A DNA stretch of 64,000 bases, taken from positions 1,178,001-1,242,000 of the forward strand of contig AP026540.1 in assembly GCA_026075535.2 (NCBI GenBank), in the 5' to 3' direction. Origin of the DNA: Tricholoma matsutake. Its lineage: Eukaryota; Basidiomycota; Agaricomycetes; Agaricales; Tricholomataceae. The first letter of the stretch is position 1, and each line of letters opens with the position of its first letter. The notes beneath the pieces were generated by a model. The model saw only the letters and a list, made by a program, of their open reading frames with translations, made no database searches and was not told the DNA's origin. Positions 32,401 to 43,701 of this stretch are shown in pieces. The position numbers and the translations under genes were made by a program.

Positions 32401-33637
32401 CACGAAGGAGTAACCAGCGGACACCCGGGACAATGGCAGACAATGGAAATGATCAGGAGAGACCACTGGTGGCCAGGAATGATGACATACATCAAGAACT
32501 ATGTTGCTGGATGTGCCACATGCCAGCAAATGAAGGTCAATACCCACCCAATGACACCCCCACTGCAACCGATCAAATCCGAAGTGACAAGACCATTCGC
32601 GATGGTGACAACAGATTTCATAACTGACCTACCGGAGTCTGATGGTTATGATACACTCATGGTCGTGGTAGACCATGGGCTTACAAAGGGGGTAATTTTT
32701 ATCCCTTGCAGGAAAACTGTGCATGCACTGGGAGCGGCCACCCTCTACCTAGACAATGTCTACAAATGATTTGGCCTCCCAGACAAGATCATCTCTGACA
32801 GAGATCCCAGATTTGCCCCGCAGCTCTTCCAGGAAGTAGGAAGATTGCTTGGAATCAAGCTGGCAATGAGCATGGTGTACCATCCCCAGACTAACAGGGA
32901 GACAGAATGGGTGAATCAAGAAGTGGAAGTGTACCTACAGATCTTCTGCTCGAACAATCAGGAGAATTGGAAGCACCTCCTCCCGGCCGTGGAGTTCATG
33001 CACAACCAGAGAATGCACTCAGTACAGAGGAACTCCCCATTCTACCTCATGATGGGCTATGAGCCCAAGGCGATCCCCCTCCCCTACCTAAAGACAAACA
33101 TACCGGCCATAGACAAGCGACTTGTTGCACTGCAATGGGCCTGAGATGAAGCGAAGGCAACACACGAGTTAGCCAGACAGATGATGGTGGAAAGGACGAC
33201 AAGACACTTCACCCCATTCAAAGAAGGAGACAGAGTGTGGCTAGAGGCACAAAACCTCAGAATGACTCATGCAACAAAGAAGCTCGCACCGAAAAGAGAA
33301 GGACCATTCACCATCAAAAAGGTCCTGAGCCCACTCTCCTACTGACTGAAGTTACAAGAACAGTGGAAAATACACCCAGTATTCCATGCGGCACTCCTTT
33401 CCCCACACAAAGAAACCGAGACACATGGACTGAACTTCCCAGAACCGCCGCCCAATCTGATAGAAGGTGAATCGGAATATGAAGTGGAAGCGATCATTGG
33501 ACATAAGAAGAAAGGAAGGACCATGCACTTCTTAGTGAAGTGGGTCAGATACCCGACCTTGGAGAACTCATGGGAGCCCAAGGGAAACCTGAAACATGCC
33601 AAGACAATCCTAGGGGCATATAAACAGCGATGACAGC
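29492..33637 (+). pseudogene. Gy-B1 pol: protease, RT, RNase H, integrase, chromodomain
   Basis: Domains in order: aspartic protease with LLDSGAGG at about 29615-29640; a charged helical linker (29910-30660); RT at about 30850-31470 with catalytic YMDD at 31315-31326; RNase H to about 32010; integrase with a full HHCC finger near 32390-32530 (CATCQQMK), core Asp in TTDFITDLP near 32610 and in SDRDPRF near 32795, and Glu in RETEWVNQ near 32900; chromodomain near 33475-33640 (MHFLVKWVRYPTLENSWEP). Stops at about 29906, 30660, 30793, 31471, 32767, 33142 and 33343 break the frame, and most are TGA where Gy-B2 has CGA or another sense codon. A short deletion near 31085 removes part of RT. Confidence 0.88.
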
Positions 33638-33698
33638 TGTAGAACCCCCAAGACCAAGACACCCACCGAACTAACCACAGAAAACTCCCCACCTATCC

Positions 33699-34340
33699 AT
33701 GGCAGAACAGACACCCATAATACCCCCCAAACAACGATTCACCAAACAATTCTTACAAAACCCAGCAAATGCTGAAACCCTCCGCACCCACCTTGCCCAT
33801 GACCCCTCGAAATACCACCTTGCAAGAATGTGTTTCTACTACCAAAGCACGATTGATCGAATGAAACGCAACCTGGAAGAAGCGATGAACGATGCTGACA
33901 CCCTTGGAATTGAACAAGTGATCCAAGACATGGCTATGCCACGGTCAGACAGACAGAAGGCAGTTGAAAGAAACCCTCACACCCCCATAGATCAAAACAG
34001 ACAACGACTGACCTCGCCCTCGCCTTACAACGGGCGGAAAAACAAAAACAAACCACGAACTGCCTCTGGAAACGCCTCCCCCTCTACAAGCAACCAGACG
34101 ACCCAACCTTTAGAGATCATCGACCTCACGACACCCGAACCCGAACCACGGTCGACCCAGCCACCTTGGTCCCCTCCCCACATGAGGAATGCCAGATGCT
34201 TCATCTGCCACCAGATTGGGCACTTCAGCCTGATCTGCCAAAAACATATCTGCAAGCACTGCAAGCAACGAGGCCCCAGACATTACAGCCCCGACTGCCC
34301 AATGAGGCAGCAGAAAGAACAAGAGGAAGAGCAGAGGTGA
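33699..34340 (+). CDS. Gy-B1 3' accessory ORF with two zinc knuckles
   Basis: A clean 213-codon frame lies between the chromodomain and the 3' LTR, in the same direction as pol. The N-terminal half is basic and helical (MAEQTPIIPPKQRFTKQFLQ). The middle is Ser/Thr/Pro-rich. The C-terminus carries two Cys/His motifs: CFICHQIGHFSLIC (CX2CX4HX4C) and CKHCKQRGPRHYSPDC (CX2CX6HX4C), then an acidic tail. It looks like a nucleic-acid-binding protein, perhaps a displaced nucleocapsid. It has no in-frame stop although pol has many. Gy-B2 has an unrelated ORF in this position. Function unknown. Confidence 0.65.
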   Translation: MAEQTPIIPPKQRFTKQFLQNPANAETLRTHLAHDPSKYHLARMCFYYQSTIDRMKRNLEEAMNDADTLGIEQVIQDMAMPRSDRQKAVERNPHTPIDQNRQRLTSPSPYNGRKNKNKPRTASGNASPSTSNQTTQPLEIIDLTTPEPEPRSTQPPWSPPHMRNARCFICHQIGHFSLICQKHICKHCKQRGPRHYSPDCPMRQQKEQEEEQR

Positions 34341-34478
34341 TGGGATTTCCTTGAATCAGGGTACAATAATTTTGACGACGACACAATGGGAAATATGACC
34401 GGAGAACCATGCAGGAGAACCTAGGGGGGAGCAGATAGTAATTCAAAGTCAGTGACTTCGAAGATAAAAGGGAGGTGA

Positions 34479-35240
34479 TGTTACAATTTGTTATCTGGAC
34501 CCGCAAGACCGGGCACTTCATTTTTCTGTTTGACTTGACTCACTTCCGATGGGAGACACCTTGATGCATGGTGACTCCATGCACCTGAATCCACTCCCAC
34601 ACACACCGTACACTGTAGTACAACAACCCCTTTACATGAGGTCTGTGATGTTGGACCCTCACAATCGACATGCTGCGCTGCAGCATGTCCTTGACATCAG
34701 ATCCTTGACATCGGATCCATGACATCGGACACCTCATGCTAGGCATGAGGCTTATCTCTTATTGTTCTCTGATATGCTGCGCAGCAGCACTCCTTGACAT
34801 CGGACGCCTCATGCGAGGCATGAGGCCTATTGTTTCTATTGTTCTTGTCTATATTTACCTGATAAGCATCTCACCTTCCAATTGGACAATAGATAGTCCT
34901 GGAACAGTGTATAAGCTGTAGCTACACTCTGTGTATTCTCCAGCTTGACCTAATTCAAATAACGGTCTTAGACTCAACCAGAACACTCGACAGCTTAGGA
35001 AGCCCCTAGCTGTGATAACTCGAACTCGACAGTTGGAAAGCCTCCAACTGTGATACATGAGCTGATGGTCTACTCAGAAAGCCTCTGAGTATGGATAGCC
35101 GTATCAACTTAGGAAGCACCAAGTCCCGAACAGAACCCGATACAGTAAGAAAGCCTCTTACTGGAAGAACTGATACAGTTGGAAAGCCTCCAACTGCAAC
35201 ATACGAAGACTAGGCTGAGTTGAGACCTATAGTCTTAACA
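34479..35240 (+). repeat. Gy-B1 3' LTR (762 bp)
   Basis: Begins TGTTACAATTTG right after a purine-rich AAAAGGGAGGTGA and ends TCTTAACA. U3 contains a perfect 10-bp-stem hairpin near 34664-34686 (arms GACATGCTGC and GCAGCATGTC), repeated TTGACATCGGATCC-like words at 34690-34730, and GCCTCATGC palindromes. R/U5 contains the same six-hairpin array as the 5' copy. Confidence 0.9.
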
Positions 35241-35700
35241 GTGACAGGCCGTGAATTTTAGACATCCACTCATAATTTTTTTTAAGTGGCCATCCGGGAC
35301 CCCCCCCCCCCCCTCCCCATCCTTCTATATATGGTAGTTTCCCATCATGTGTCAGCCTATTTTGGGTAACTCCCCAAATCAAAATCATCAACCAGCCTGT
35401 CACACACATGTCAAACTCGAGTCAATGAGTGGACAAGGTGTTTTGCGACCTGTGTGATCAACTCCCTCAGTCATCACACCTCCTATACACCTTTAGTGTC
35501 TGCTACCTTGTGCACTGAAGGCTCTTCTGTAATTTTCCCATTCTTCCTCTCTTATCAGCCAGGTATTTACACTTGATTTACTAGTAGTACACCAGTGCAC
35601 CTATTACTTATTTGGTAATCTCGTGAAGGTGAAACGACCCCAATCAGATATTTTTGTTTGGCATTGGTGAGCTCATGAGCATCAGCAAAATCAAGGATCG
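35241..35700. other. Unassigned sequence with a possible short MITE
   Basis: GTGACAGGC at 35241-35249 is inverted at 35395-35403 and both are flanked by ACA, but the arms are only 9 bp. A run of about 14 C lies near 35300. No gene was seen. Confidence 0.3.
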
Positions 35701-37220
35701 ACTTATTTGGCTTATTTGGCTTAAACCCCAATTAAGGGAATTAAGGGGAATTAAGGAAAATAAGTTCATTTTTTCCCTTAAAACTGATAACTGTTAAGCA
35801 GATATAATCAACCAAGCAGTATAAGCAACATGTAAGCAAATTAAGGCCGTAAGGAGCATGTAATCCCTTAAGCCCTTAAGGACTTTTTCAAATTTTCTTC
35901 CAAGTCCCTCTCAGCATTTCCCGAAAATGGAAATTCAAACTCAGCATCACTGACATCACACATTGTTTGTGTTCAATCCACCGCTTCTGCTCCACACCTC
36001 TACACCACCATATCCATGCCAGCCAGAGCCACTAGTGACTGCAAGCAAGATTTATATTCTATGTATGTTGTAACAATGAGACAGCACCAAGACACCCATG
36101 CCTAGGACGACAACCCAGGACAGGACCAGGAGAACCCACCACTGCGAGCCCCTGCTCACAGAGTGGATGGAGGGATGAATGACAAAGATGAAGATGAACT
36201 ATGAGGGGGAGAGGATGATGACGACAAACGACAAACCACTACCACAGCACCTCTAACCACCATGGCAAACAACTGCTCACAGGGTACAAACAGGGAGCAA
36301 CGAGACGGGACGACAATGCCAGGGGACCAGGATGGAGAGGGGTACAAACAACGCATGCGGCAAGAAGGAAGAGAACAGTGATGGGGCCAAAAAAAACATC
36401 AAAAGGCAAGTTTTTTTTCTTTCCCCTTTTCTAATTTCATTTCCTTGTGGCTAACAACAAAAATTTTAGGTAGTGATTTTACTATTGACAATGATGACAG
36501 GCGCCCCCTGATTGACCCCCACTACTGCTACGAACCCCTGTTCATGGGGTGGTTAGGTGGTAGCACGACCATATGCCCACGAGGAAGGCCACAAGGACAA
36601 TGGGGTGACATGACAGCAGCACCCGCCATAGCAGGTACCACAACACAAGGAATGCTGCCACCCCTCACCCCCCGTCATCTCCCTCACAGCGAGACGGGGT
36701 TTTTCACTTTGTAGCATTGAGACAGCACGACGCCCAACCAGGACACCATAACAACAAACAGCATGCCACCAGCCACCAGCCTTGCGAGCAACTGCTTGGG
36801 TGGATCACAGGTGGAATGACAACGATGACAAGGCCACCATGATGATGGGGGAGCAGCAATGATTGGGGGCGAAGGGGAACATTTAGGACAGTGAAAAGGG
36901 GTGTCGAGTGGGGGTTGGGTAAACACATGGGAATGATGGGAGCAGGGATGAAACCATAGTCAGTGATGTGCTTATATATATATATTATTCTTATTTTTTT
37001 GCTTAAACTGCTGCTTAAGTTTCCTTATTGACATGGCTAGGCAGCCCCCTAAGAGCCCAAAAGCGGTTTAAGAAGTGATATAAGCATGAATAAGGGGAAT
37101 TTTGCTTAATTCAGGAAATGACCCTACTTATTCTAAGCAGAATTTCCTTAACAGCCATTTGCTTAATCTTCCTTAATTTCCACTTTGAGTGCAATAAGGA
37201 GACATTAAGCATAATAAGTT
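35701..37220. mobile_element. Candidate DNA element with TTAAG-type subterminal repeats
   Basis: Both edges carry dense clusters of TTAAGG, CTTAA and TAAGC words (35705-35885 and 37005-37220), mostly inverted with respect to each other. The outermost bases, ACTTATTTGGCTTA on the left and the reverse complement ACTTATTATGCTTA on the right, agree at 12 of 14 positions. No target duplication was found, so the borders are tentative. The interior (36100-36950) is simple-sequence-like with GACAATGAC words and several decayed copies of the palindrome CTGCGAGCccCTGCTCACAG. No transposase frame was seen. Confidence 0.45.
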
Positions 37221-37665
37221 AGTGTCAGATTTTCCTGATGAGGCAAACAGATCATGTGTCAGACTACTGCAACTGCAAACCATAATGAGAAACCTAAGAA
37301 AACTAAATGTAGAAAACAAATAACAGGGGGCAGCATCATGCAACTTGCAAACCCAAGTTCCAACAATTTAAATACTTTGAAAGAATTGACAAGGTTTGGT
37401 GGTATTTCCAGTACAATGATGCCAATGCATTATTATAATATACTAGGGAAGGTCAGGAACAACACTGAGTGTGGGCTGGAGGCCAAATCTGCTGCATTGG
37501 GTGGGGAAACCAAGAGACAGAACATGTTTTGGAGCCGAATTTGCAGCTCTAGAGCACCCTAGACATGACCTGACCTTTCAAAACTTTGATGTCAAAAATT
37601 TTTTTAGCGGGTCCTCTGGACCCCCCCACCTGATGTGCGGGATTCGGGTGCCGACACCCCCTTGA

Positions 37666-37872
37666 AAAACAGTAGATGGCGTACTTCATCCAACTTTTCA
37701 ATCAGCTGCTCAAAACTTTGGCTTATTCCAAAATTCCAATGAAGCAACCATGGCTTTCGAAGAACTCCTTCATTTGGGTTCTCCACCTTCTCAACTACGT
37801 TGGCTATTTGCTGTTCTTGCTACCGAAGGAGAAATAGTCTGCAATCTATGGAATTCATATGATATATATCAG
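37666..37872 (+). pseudogene. Helitron-type protein fragment (region upstream of the helicase core)
   Basis: One open stretch reads VDGVLHPTFQSAAQNFGLF and continues through AFEELLHLGSPPSQLRWLF to a stop at about 37870. The pattern (VNGVxxPTFQxAA...GL, later SPxQLRxLF) is that of the segment between Rep and PIF1 helicase in Agaricomycete Helitrons. It is only about 65 codons long with no helicase motif after it. It is not obviously the missing part of the Helitron at 8.5-12 kb. The stretch 37231-37665 upstream holds no recognisable gene. Confidence 0.6.
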
Positions 37873-39129
37873 CATTGAAACATAATTATCACGTTTTTCG
37901 TGAGAACTCGGACATGACATGCGAAGCAGTGGCCCTCTAGCACAAGTATCAAGGCTCAAGTAGATCTGTACTACAGTCCTGCATGTACCACTCTATGATC
38001 TGTCATTACAGTACGTTTATATATGAAAAGGACGTTATAACTTATTGCCTGCAATATGAACTTGAATACTAGAGACACCAGTAGCCTTCGTGATTAGCGC
38101 AATCAGAACAGCATCCTGCAAATTGCCATGAGGTAATGCCGAAGAAACCAGCCGTGCACTATAAGGTTTGCACCTGCATCAGGAAGGAGGATCACGAACA
38201 AGGCCAGCAACTTAGCTAACCTGTGAATTGGCGTAATTCCCATACTGTTGATCACAGCACTTCATAGTGCATTTATCAATGTCAGATTGAGAACCTGGAC
38301 CCGCACAAGCGCAAGCTGCCTCGGCGACTCGGAGCGTCCCGCTGTGATCGTAACGTTGGCTGCTGCAAAGGCAAAGCTCTCGTAGATTCGTACCTTGAGA
38401 AGAGAATGGCGACAACGGTCACAAGCCGAAAAAGGTGCATGCTTGACAATATATCACTTTTAATGGAGAACGGTTGGATAAAGGGTGAACTTGAAAGGGG
38501 TGCTTAAGCTTAACTTGAAAATTTCATCATGTTCTTATACTTTGCCAAAATGGTCACGGTGCCAGGTTCGATAGTTTCACATGCAACTTTATGATCAGAG
38601 AACTCAGAAGCGAGTTCGATTCCACTCCATGCCAACTCTGCCACATTGGTTGCATCTCTTTGTCTGATTGTTGGAGTCATCGCCGAGTAGAGCGTGGACA
38701 TTTAAATTCTGTGAGACCTCGACGCTGCCAATTGGCTTCCGGTCCTTTGCTGGTGACATCGACGAACTTTCCGAAGCAAGAAGATTATATCAGATGATAA
38801 GTCGATCTGATTGTTATAAGGTCTGCTCCAACTTACGAGTGGCGTGGGAGGTTCTATCGGTTGTCATCAGCCGAAATCACACAGGAAACATATCTCATGT
38901 GAGGTCATAATCATTTGATCAGTAGATAAGACCATTGGCAAAGGCAAATCCCTTCGAATAGATTCCGCCCTTCACATGAAGCTGCACTCAAGCTTTCGGC
39001 ACTTAGAGACACGGCGTTGAGGCCTACTGCTTCAGTTTCTCGCACCTGGTATGCCCATAAAAAATAACACTCGTGTTATCCTGATTTAAAAGAAACTTAC
39101 ATGATTATTTCCAAGCTCTATAGGTGATG
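37873..39129. other. No recognisable gene
   Basis: Several short frames on both strands (for example 38212-38415 and 38510-38701 minus) look incidental. No repeat or inverted ends were found. It may be eroded coding sequence, but I cannot assign it. Confidence 0.5.
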
Positions 39130-39318
39130 TTACAAATTAATGTTACAAGTTAATGCAATTGGGTGGGGGGGCGGTTGGGGTACTCCAGCAACTGGATTCT
39201 GGAGGAGATGTTCCATAACCAGTAGTGGAGCATAGAAAGCGGCAGTTTTACCAGAGCCGGTGGAGGCAGTAAGTACGAGAGAAATTTTATCCAGATGCCA
39301 AGGCCCAAGATTCAAGCT
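39130..39318 (-). pseudogene. Helicase fragment with Walker A motif (RecQ/DEAD-like)
   Basis: A 61-codon minus-strand frame contains LTASTGSGKTAAFYAPLLVM, a P-loop of the type seen at the start of SF2 helicases. The preceding text (LGPWHLDKISL) resembles a Q-motif region. The frame upstream is broken by a stop, and no later helicase motif (DEAH, SAT) is present, so this is a small relic. The family (RecQ-like versus other SF2) is uncertain. Confidence 0.5.
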
Positions 39319-40625
39319 GTTACGAGTGGGGCCATTGGTCTATTGTGGGACGCGCTGCTCAATGATCTCACGAGTGCGCGCGCCTTCCATAAATCGCCAC
39401 GAATACGGCTCGGGCTCGGGGCGCATGTGAGGGTTATGGTCACCCCCACATGGACTCGTCTCTCTACATAGTTTACGGCCTTTCTATTTATTCACGGTCA
39501 CTTTACTAATACACAATCACGGCCTTTCTAGTTACTCATCATTTGTATTCTCTCGAAAGTCTCGGCAGTTACCAGTCTCATACTGATTGGGCCTTCCCAA
39601 CTTGTATTACTCTTCGTTGAACCGACACCAGTTTTGATCTTCTTCGAGCTCATTCTAGTTCTTATCACTCAGTTTTCTCGCACCCATTACAGCGCATGCC
39701 TCGTGTGATGAATTGTTTTCCTTGGATGACAAAGCATTCTCTTTAGGCTATGTTTTGGTAAAGCTTGGTGTCCTACCTTCACTACGGAGTCCTTAGGTTG
39801 ATAGAAACTATGTAGAGTAGACTGGCAGCAGGGACAGGCCAGCTCATTTGCTGGTGAGATTTCTAAGCACTTTTTACCGCCAGACAATCAAAGACTTCCA
39901 AGAACGCTGTTTTTGATTACGGCATTTCACTGGCAAATGAGCTGGTCTGTCTGTTGCCATATGGGGTGGGCCAGTTACACACTGTCGACTGTCGCCGTAG
40001 TATTCATTCCGATTCATCGCTGTCTGATTCTTTCCGAGTCAACCGGTGCCGGCGAGAACTCGCACTGGACGTAGAGCAAAGATCGCCAAGACAACGCTGG
40101 CCGGCGGATGTGCGATGAAACCTGGGAAGGACAAGACAAAGCTTTTTTGGATAAACTGTTGCCAGTGCGGGGTGAAGTTGTACGCGAAAAAGAACATGTT
40201 GTACAGCTAGATTTGACACTGTGTTAGTCAATGGCGGACATGCTGGTGTTTCTGGTGTGATACAATGACTCATTTTAATATTAACTTAGATACTTTATAG
40301 GCTATCGTGTTGCTCAAGTTCGTGTTGTCTTTACCTTATTGGACCGTGCGGTCTGCTCACTTTTTACAAGTACATTTCACCTGACACTCACCCAAATACT
40401 TGGCATGCCGCATACTGTACCAACGGTGGAGGTAGACGAGCGAGGCACGAGTGCAGTGTACCGAATCCCGATGTTTTGCACGGATGGAATGATGACGCGT
40501 CGAGATCATGTGATGGTGTCGTTTCTTCACCTTTCGCTTCCACCGCTCCAGATTACTAGATCCTTGCTCCTTACGTTCTCACTTGTTGCATCGATCGCAA
40601 CACCATTTTATTTCGTTCTAAAATC
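39319..40625. other. Region upstream of gene X, no clear gene
   Basis: Minus frames at 39687-39887 (with a CPCC motif) and 40004-40273 were noted but show no recognisable domain. The 300 bp before 40626 probably holds the gene X promoter, with CT-rich sequence just before the ATG. Confidence 0.4.
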
Positions 40626-41691
40626 ATGTCAGCCAGCGTAGAAGGACAGGGAGCAGGGGCAATGGCTCAGTTCTCGCAGTCAGGGATGATGGCAAATAGT
40701 TCCGAGAGCGGTCACGGGTCTGAACCCCTCTCTGACGCCCTCGAGTGGGCAGCTGCTGAGGTGGAGAAAGGTGCTATGAAGAGGTCAGGCTGGTGGGTTA
40801 AGGTCCCGGCTGGGGCAGGCCAATTTTCGATGGATGTTCGTCGATCATCACGTGTCGCACTGGCGAGGTCCAAATCTGTTCAGGAGCCTGCGGAGGCGCC
40901 AATACTCATCAAGACACCCCCTGGCATGAAACCTTCCATAGGCTACCAGTACCAGGTCCTACAACCTGTGGCTGAGGAGGCCAGCAAGATTCCCAGGCAG
41001 TTGGGCAGATCAACGGGCTCGTCTGAGAATGTTGGTGGCTCTCAGGACATCAACTCACCTTGGGCGAGTTCAACAGTCGGCATGGCAGCTATAAAGGGAT
41101 GCAAGCGATCAGCAACTAGCGAGGTGCCTGGTGCTCTGGAGTGGGTCCACAACCCTTCGCACCTGGCAGCCACGGCAGATTTCTCACCTACCCATTTTGT
41201 GGAGCCCGGGAGTGATGGTTTGCTTGATGCTTGGCAAGGACACTCACAGGGTGGGCTGTCACAAAGGCCACTTGATCTCAAGGCAGCCATTCCAGATGGG
41301 GCTCATGACCCTACCTCACCTATGCCGATTGACCGAAACACACCACCCAGCTCTGGTCCAATTTCTCATGATCCTCTCCTCCAGCGCTCTAGCGCTATCA
41401 ATGTTCATACACCATCTCCAGTGAGAAAGTGTTCAGATACCTTTTACACACAGGATGCCAACAAGGCATGGTTGGCTGCAGAGGGCTTGGTTCTGGTAGC
41501 AGACAATTTTCATGCCCCAGGTTTTGTCTCGGCTGAGGTGGTTGGTGGGATAACGTACAAAGTCCATTTGCCTGAATCTCGGCATTTAGGCATGGCAAGA
41601 CTGAGTGCTGGTAGGAAGCTTTTTAATGAGCATATAAGTGCTGCGTGTGAGCCTCCTGGCACTTTTCTTTATGCACCGCAGCAAGGACTGC
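40626..41691 (+). pseudogene. Gene X, 5' part (before the hAT-like insertion)
   Basis: A 355-codon open frame starts at ATG 40626 (MSASVEGQGAGAMAQFSQSG). The protein is rich in Ser, Pro, Gly and Ala and mostly low-complexity, with a more ordered patch near 41460-41640 (WLAAEGLVLVADNFHAPGF). No known domain was recognised. The frame runs into the hAT-like element at 41692; after that element and one 8-bp flank copy are removed the frame continues in phase with HSPPTSPFEQHHPPL. Codon choice and length suggest a once-real gene. It may itself be a mobile-element gene, but I have no firm evidence. Confidence 0.6.
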
Positions 41692-43131
41692 TAGTGTTTA
41701 AAGGTCCGGTCCAATGGACCGGAAAAAAAACCGCAACCTAACCGAACCCAACCGAATGCAACCGAACCATCGGTTGCAGTTGCTTGGTTTCAGGGGGCAG
41801 TTGGGTTGCCGGTTGCCTCTATTTCAGAATACTTGAAAACCATTCAAAAACTGGTTGCAATCAGTTGCAACTGGTCTTCGTTCTACATATCCCATACTAC
41901 TTAAGTAAATTTATGTACTGTATTTGAAAAAATATAACTAATGTAGTCTACTTGTACTTATATTTATGGTATACAAAAGGGCAATGTGAACCCAGGGCAA
42001 AAAGAGCTTGTTTCATGAGTCCTTATATACCCCGTGGCTGTGCACAGACCATTTGGTCGTGCTTGTGCTCCCCAAAAAGAAAGTGGCACCACTTTCTAAA
42101 CAACTCCCACAACCACGAATGACCCACAACGCCACGTCATCCCTACCATCTACACCTCCTACCTCAAAATACTGCACTGGATTACTAGAAAGTGGGCCCA
42201 GATGACATGCTAGTCATTGTTTGGGCCCTCAGGTATGTTTTTTTCATTCTTAAATCATTCTTTTTGGCTAACTAATACTCTTCCTTTTCAGATTCTAACC
42301 TTTTGATGACGACGTCGGGCCCACCACCCCATGCTCCCACAACACAATGCCACCACCAATGCCAGCCGATGCCAACAGCGACAACAACAACAACGTGGAT
42401 GTGTCATCATCACCACCCCCGTGGGCCCAAATGACAACGAATGTCGTTTGGGCCATATGGTCCACTGCTCATAGGGGGTGATGGTGGTGCTGACTGACAA
42501 CACAGATGGGTGGGGGTAACAAACGACAGCACAAAGATGGAATGGGGGGACATCAAACGACAACGCGAACACGAATGACTGGGGACAATGTATAACAGGG
42601 ACAGCGAATGGGGAGGATGACGAATGCAGGGATGATGGACAACAGGGATGACAATGACGGGGAACAATGGTGGGGATGCCGATGTGGCATCAGGGGGGTG
42701 CAACAACACAACAATGAATGGCAGCGACAATGACAATGAATGCAGGGCAACCACAATGACAATGAATGTGGGGGATGACCCTACCCATGCCGCCAACACA
42801 AGAGTGGCATCGTTTTTTTAGGTTTTCTTTTTCTTTCATCTTATTTTCTTATTTTCACTCTCTGAATGACCCCCCACCGCTGCGAGCACCTGCTCGCAGG
42901 GTGTGTTGTAATTAGTTGTATTTAATATATAGTAAAATTAAAATATGTATCGAAAATTGCTGGAAAAACTGGTGGCAACCGGTTTTTCAAGGGCAACCAA
43001 ACCGACTAGCACCAGTCCTAGTCAGTTCAGTTGCAGTTGCCCTAAGTTGGGCACCAGTTGCAACTGGTTGCGGTTGCTGGTTGCCCATCTTGGGGTCAAA
43101 AAACCGGACCGAACCAGACCTTAAAACACTA
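41692..43131. mobile_element. 1440-bp hAT-like non-autonomous element in gene X
   Basis: The left end TAGTGTTTAAAGGTCCGGTC and the reverse complement of the right end TAGTGTTTTAAGGTCTGGTT match closely. TAGTG fits the hAT terminal consensus YARNG. Flanking 8-bp repeats AGGACTGC (41684-41691) and AGGACCGC (43132-43139) differ by one CpG-to-TpG change. The interior has ACCGGTT/AACCGG-type and GGTTGC repeats near both ends and GACAATGAC-like simple sequence in the middle. It encodes no transposase. Removing it restores the gene X frame. Confidence 0.88.
42880..42899. repeat. Perfect 9-bp-stem palindrome inside the hAT-like element
   Basis: CTGCGAGCACCTGCTCGCAG: arms of 9 bp and a 2-nt centre. 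It is the best preserved member of the palindrome family also seen at 5.3-5.9 kb and 36.1-36.8 kb. Confidence 0.8.
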
Positions 43132-43139
43132 AGGACCGC

Positions 43140-43701
43140 ATAGTCCTCCCACTAGCCCTTTTGAGCAGCATCATCCCCCACTTATTAATGCACCATTCCA
43201 CACTCAGGCAAGCCCACAGATGGCCACGCAAGCACATGCTCAGACGCATCTTGTTCATATTGCATTTGACTCCATATTTACTGCACTTGACACGCATATA
43301 GTCAGGATTCCAAAACCTGCATGTTGACCTGCAATCACACATACCTACACAAGCACATTTTTGCATGCATAATTCAGCATCACATAGTTCACATATAGTA
43401 GCACAACACGTAGAGGCAGGCACTTCTGCTCTCAATCCTCCTTTCCCTGCATCATCACACGCCCAGGGTGGCTCTCTTGCAATGGCGCAGTTATACCATC
43501 ATGGTGACCACAATGAATTTATGCCTGACTGGGATGCTAAGGCTGATCTCCATACTACAGATCCACATTTGCAGGTGTCAGCACCACCCCAACTTGCATT
43601 GAACCTGGATCTTATCGCAGCGATAGCTTCAGCATTGGGCATTGTGGGGGTGGCTCAGCCTTCGCAAAGGGCAATTTCTGGTATGGATGGGGCAGCACTG
43701 T
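43140..43701 (+). pseudogene. Gene X, second part (between the hAT-like element and Gy-C)
   Basis: Continues gene X after the hAT-like insertion: a Pro/His/Gln-rich segment (PFHTQASPQMATQAHAQ), then a one-base frame change near 43300, then an open frame to the Gy-C border (ASHSSHIVAQHVEAG ... LDLIAAIASALGIVGVAQPS). The frame slip could be a mutation or an unrecognised intron. It ends at CTGT before the Gy-C LTR. Confidence 0.6.

Larger units (their letters stand above)
27904..35240 (+). mobile_element. Gy-B1: Ty3/Gypsy chromovirus (Tf1/sushi-like), 5'-truncated
   Basis: The order is 5' LTR fragment, gag, protease, RT, RNase H, integrase, chromodomain, a separate 3' ORF and a 3' LTR (TGTTAC...TAACA). 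It is a close relative of Gy-B2 at 51084-58533. The 5' LTR retains only its downstream 435 bp, so no target duplication can be scored. Multiple TGA stops in pol coincide with CGA in Gy-B2. Self-complementary PBS and transcript start suggest Tf1-type priming. Confidence 0.9.

Noticed and set aside
35241..35403. A 163-bp MITE with GTGACAGGC ends and ACA flanks.
   Set aside because: Arms are only 9 bp, the left end coincides with the LTR border of Gy-B1, and a 3-bp flank match is weak. Listed only as a possibility.
39687..40273. Minus-strand frames near the start of gene X, one with CPCC.
   Set aside because: No domain, no splice logic joining them and no repeat support.
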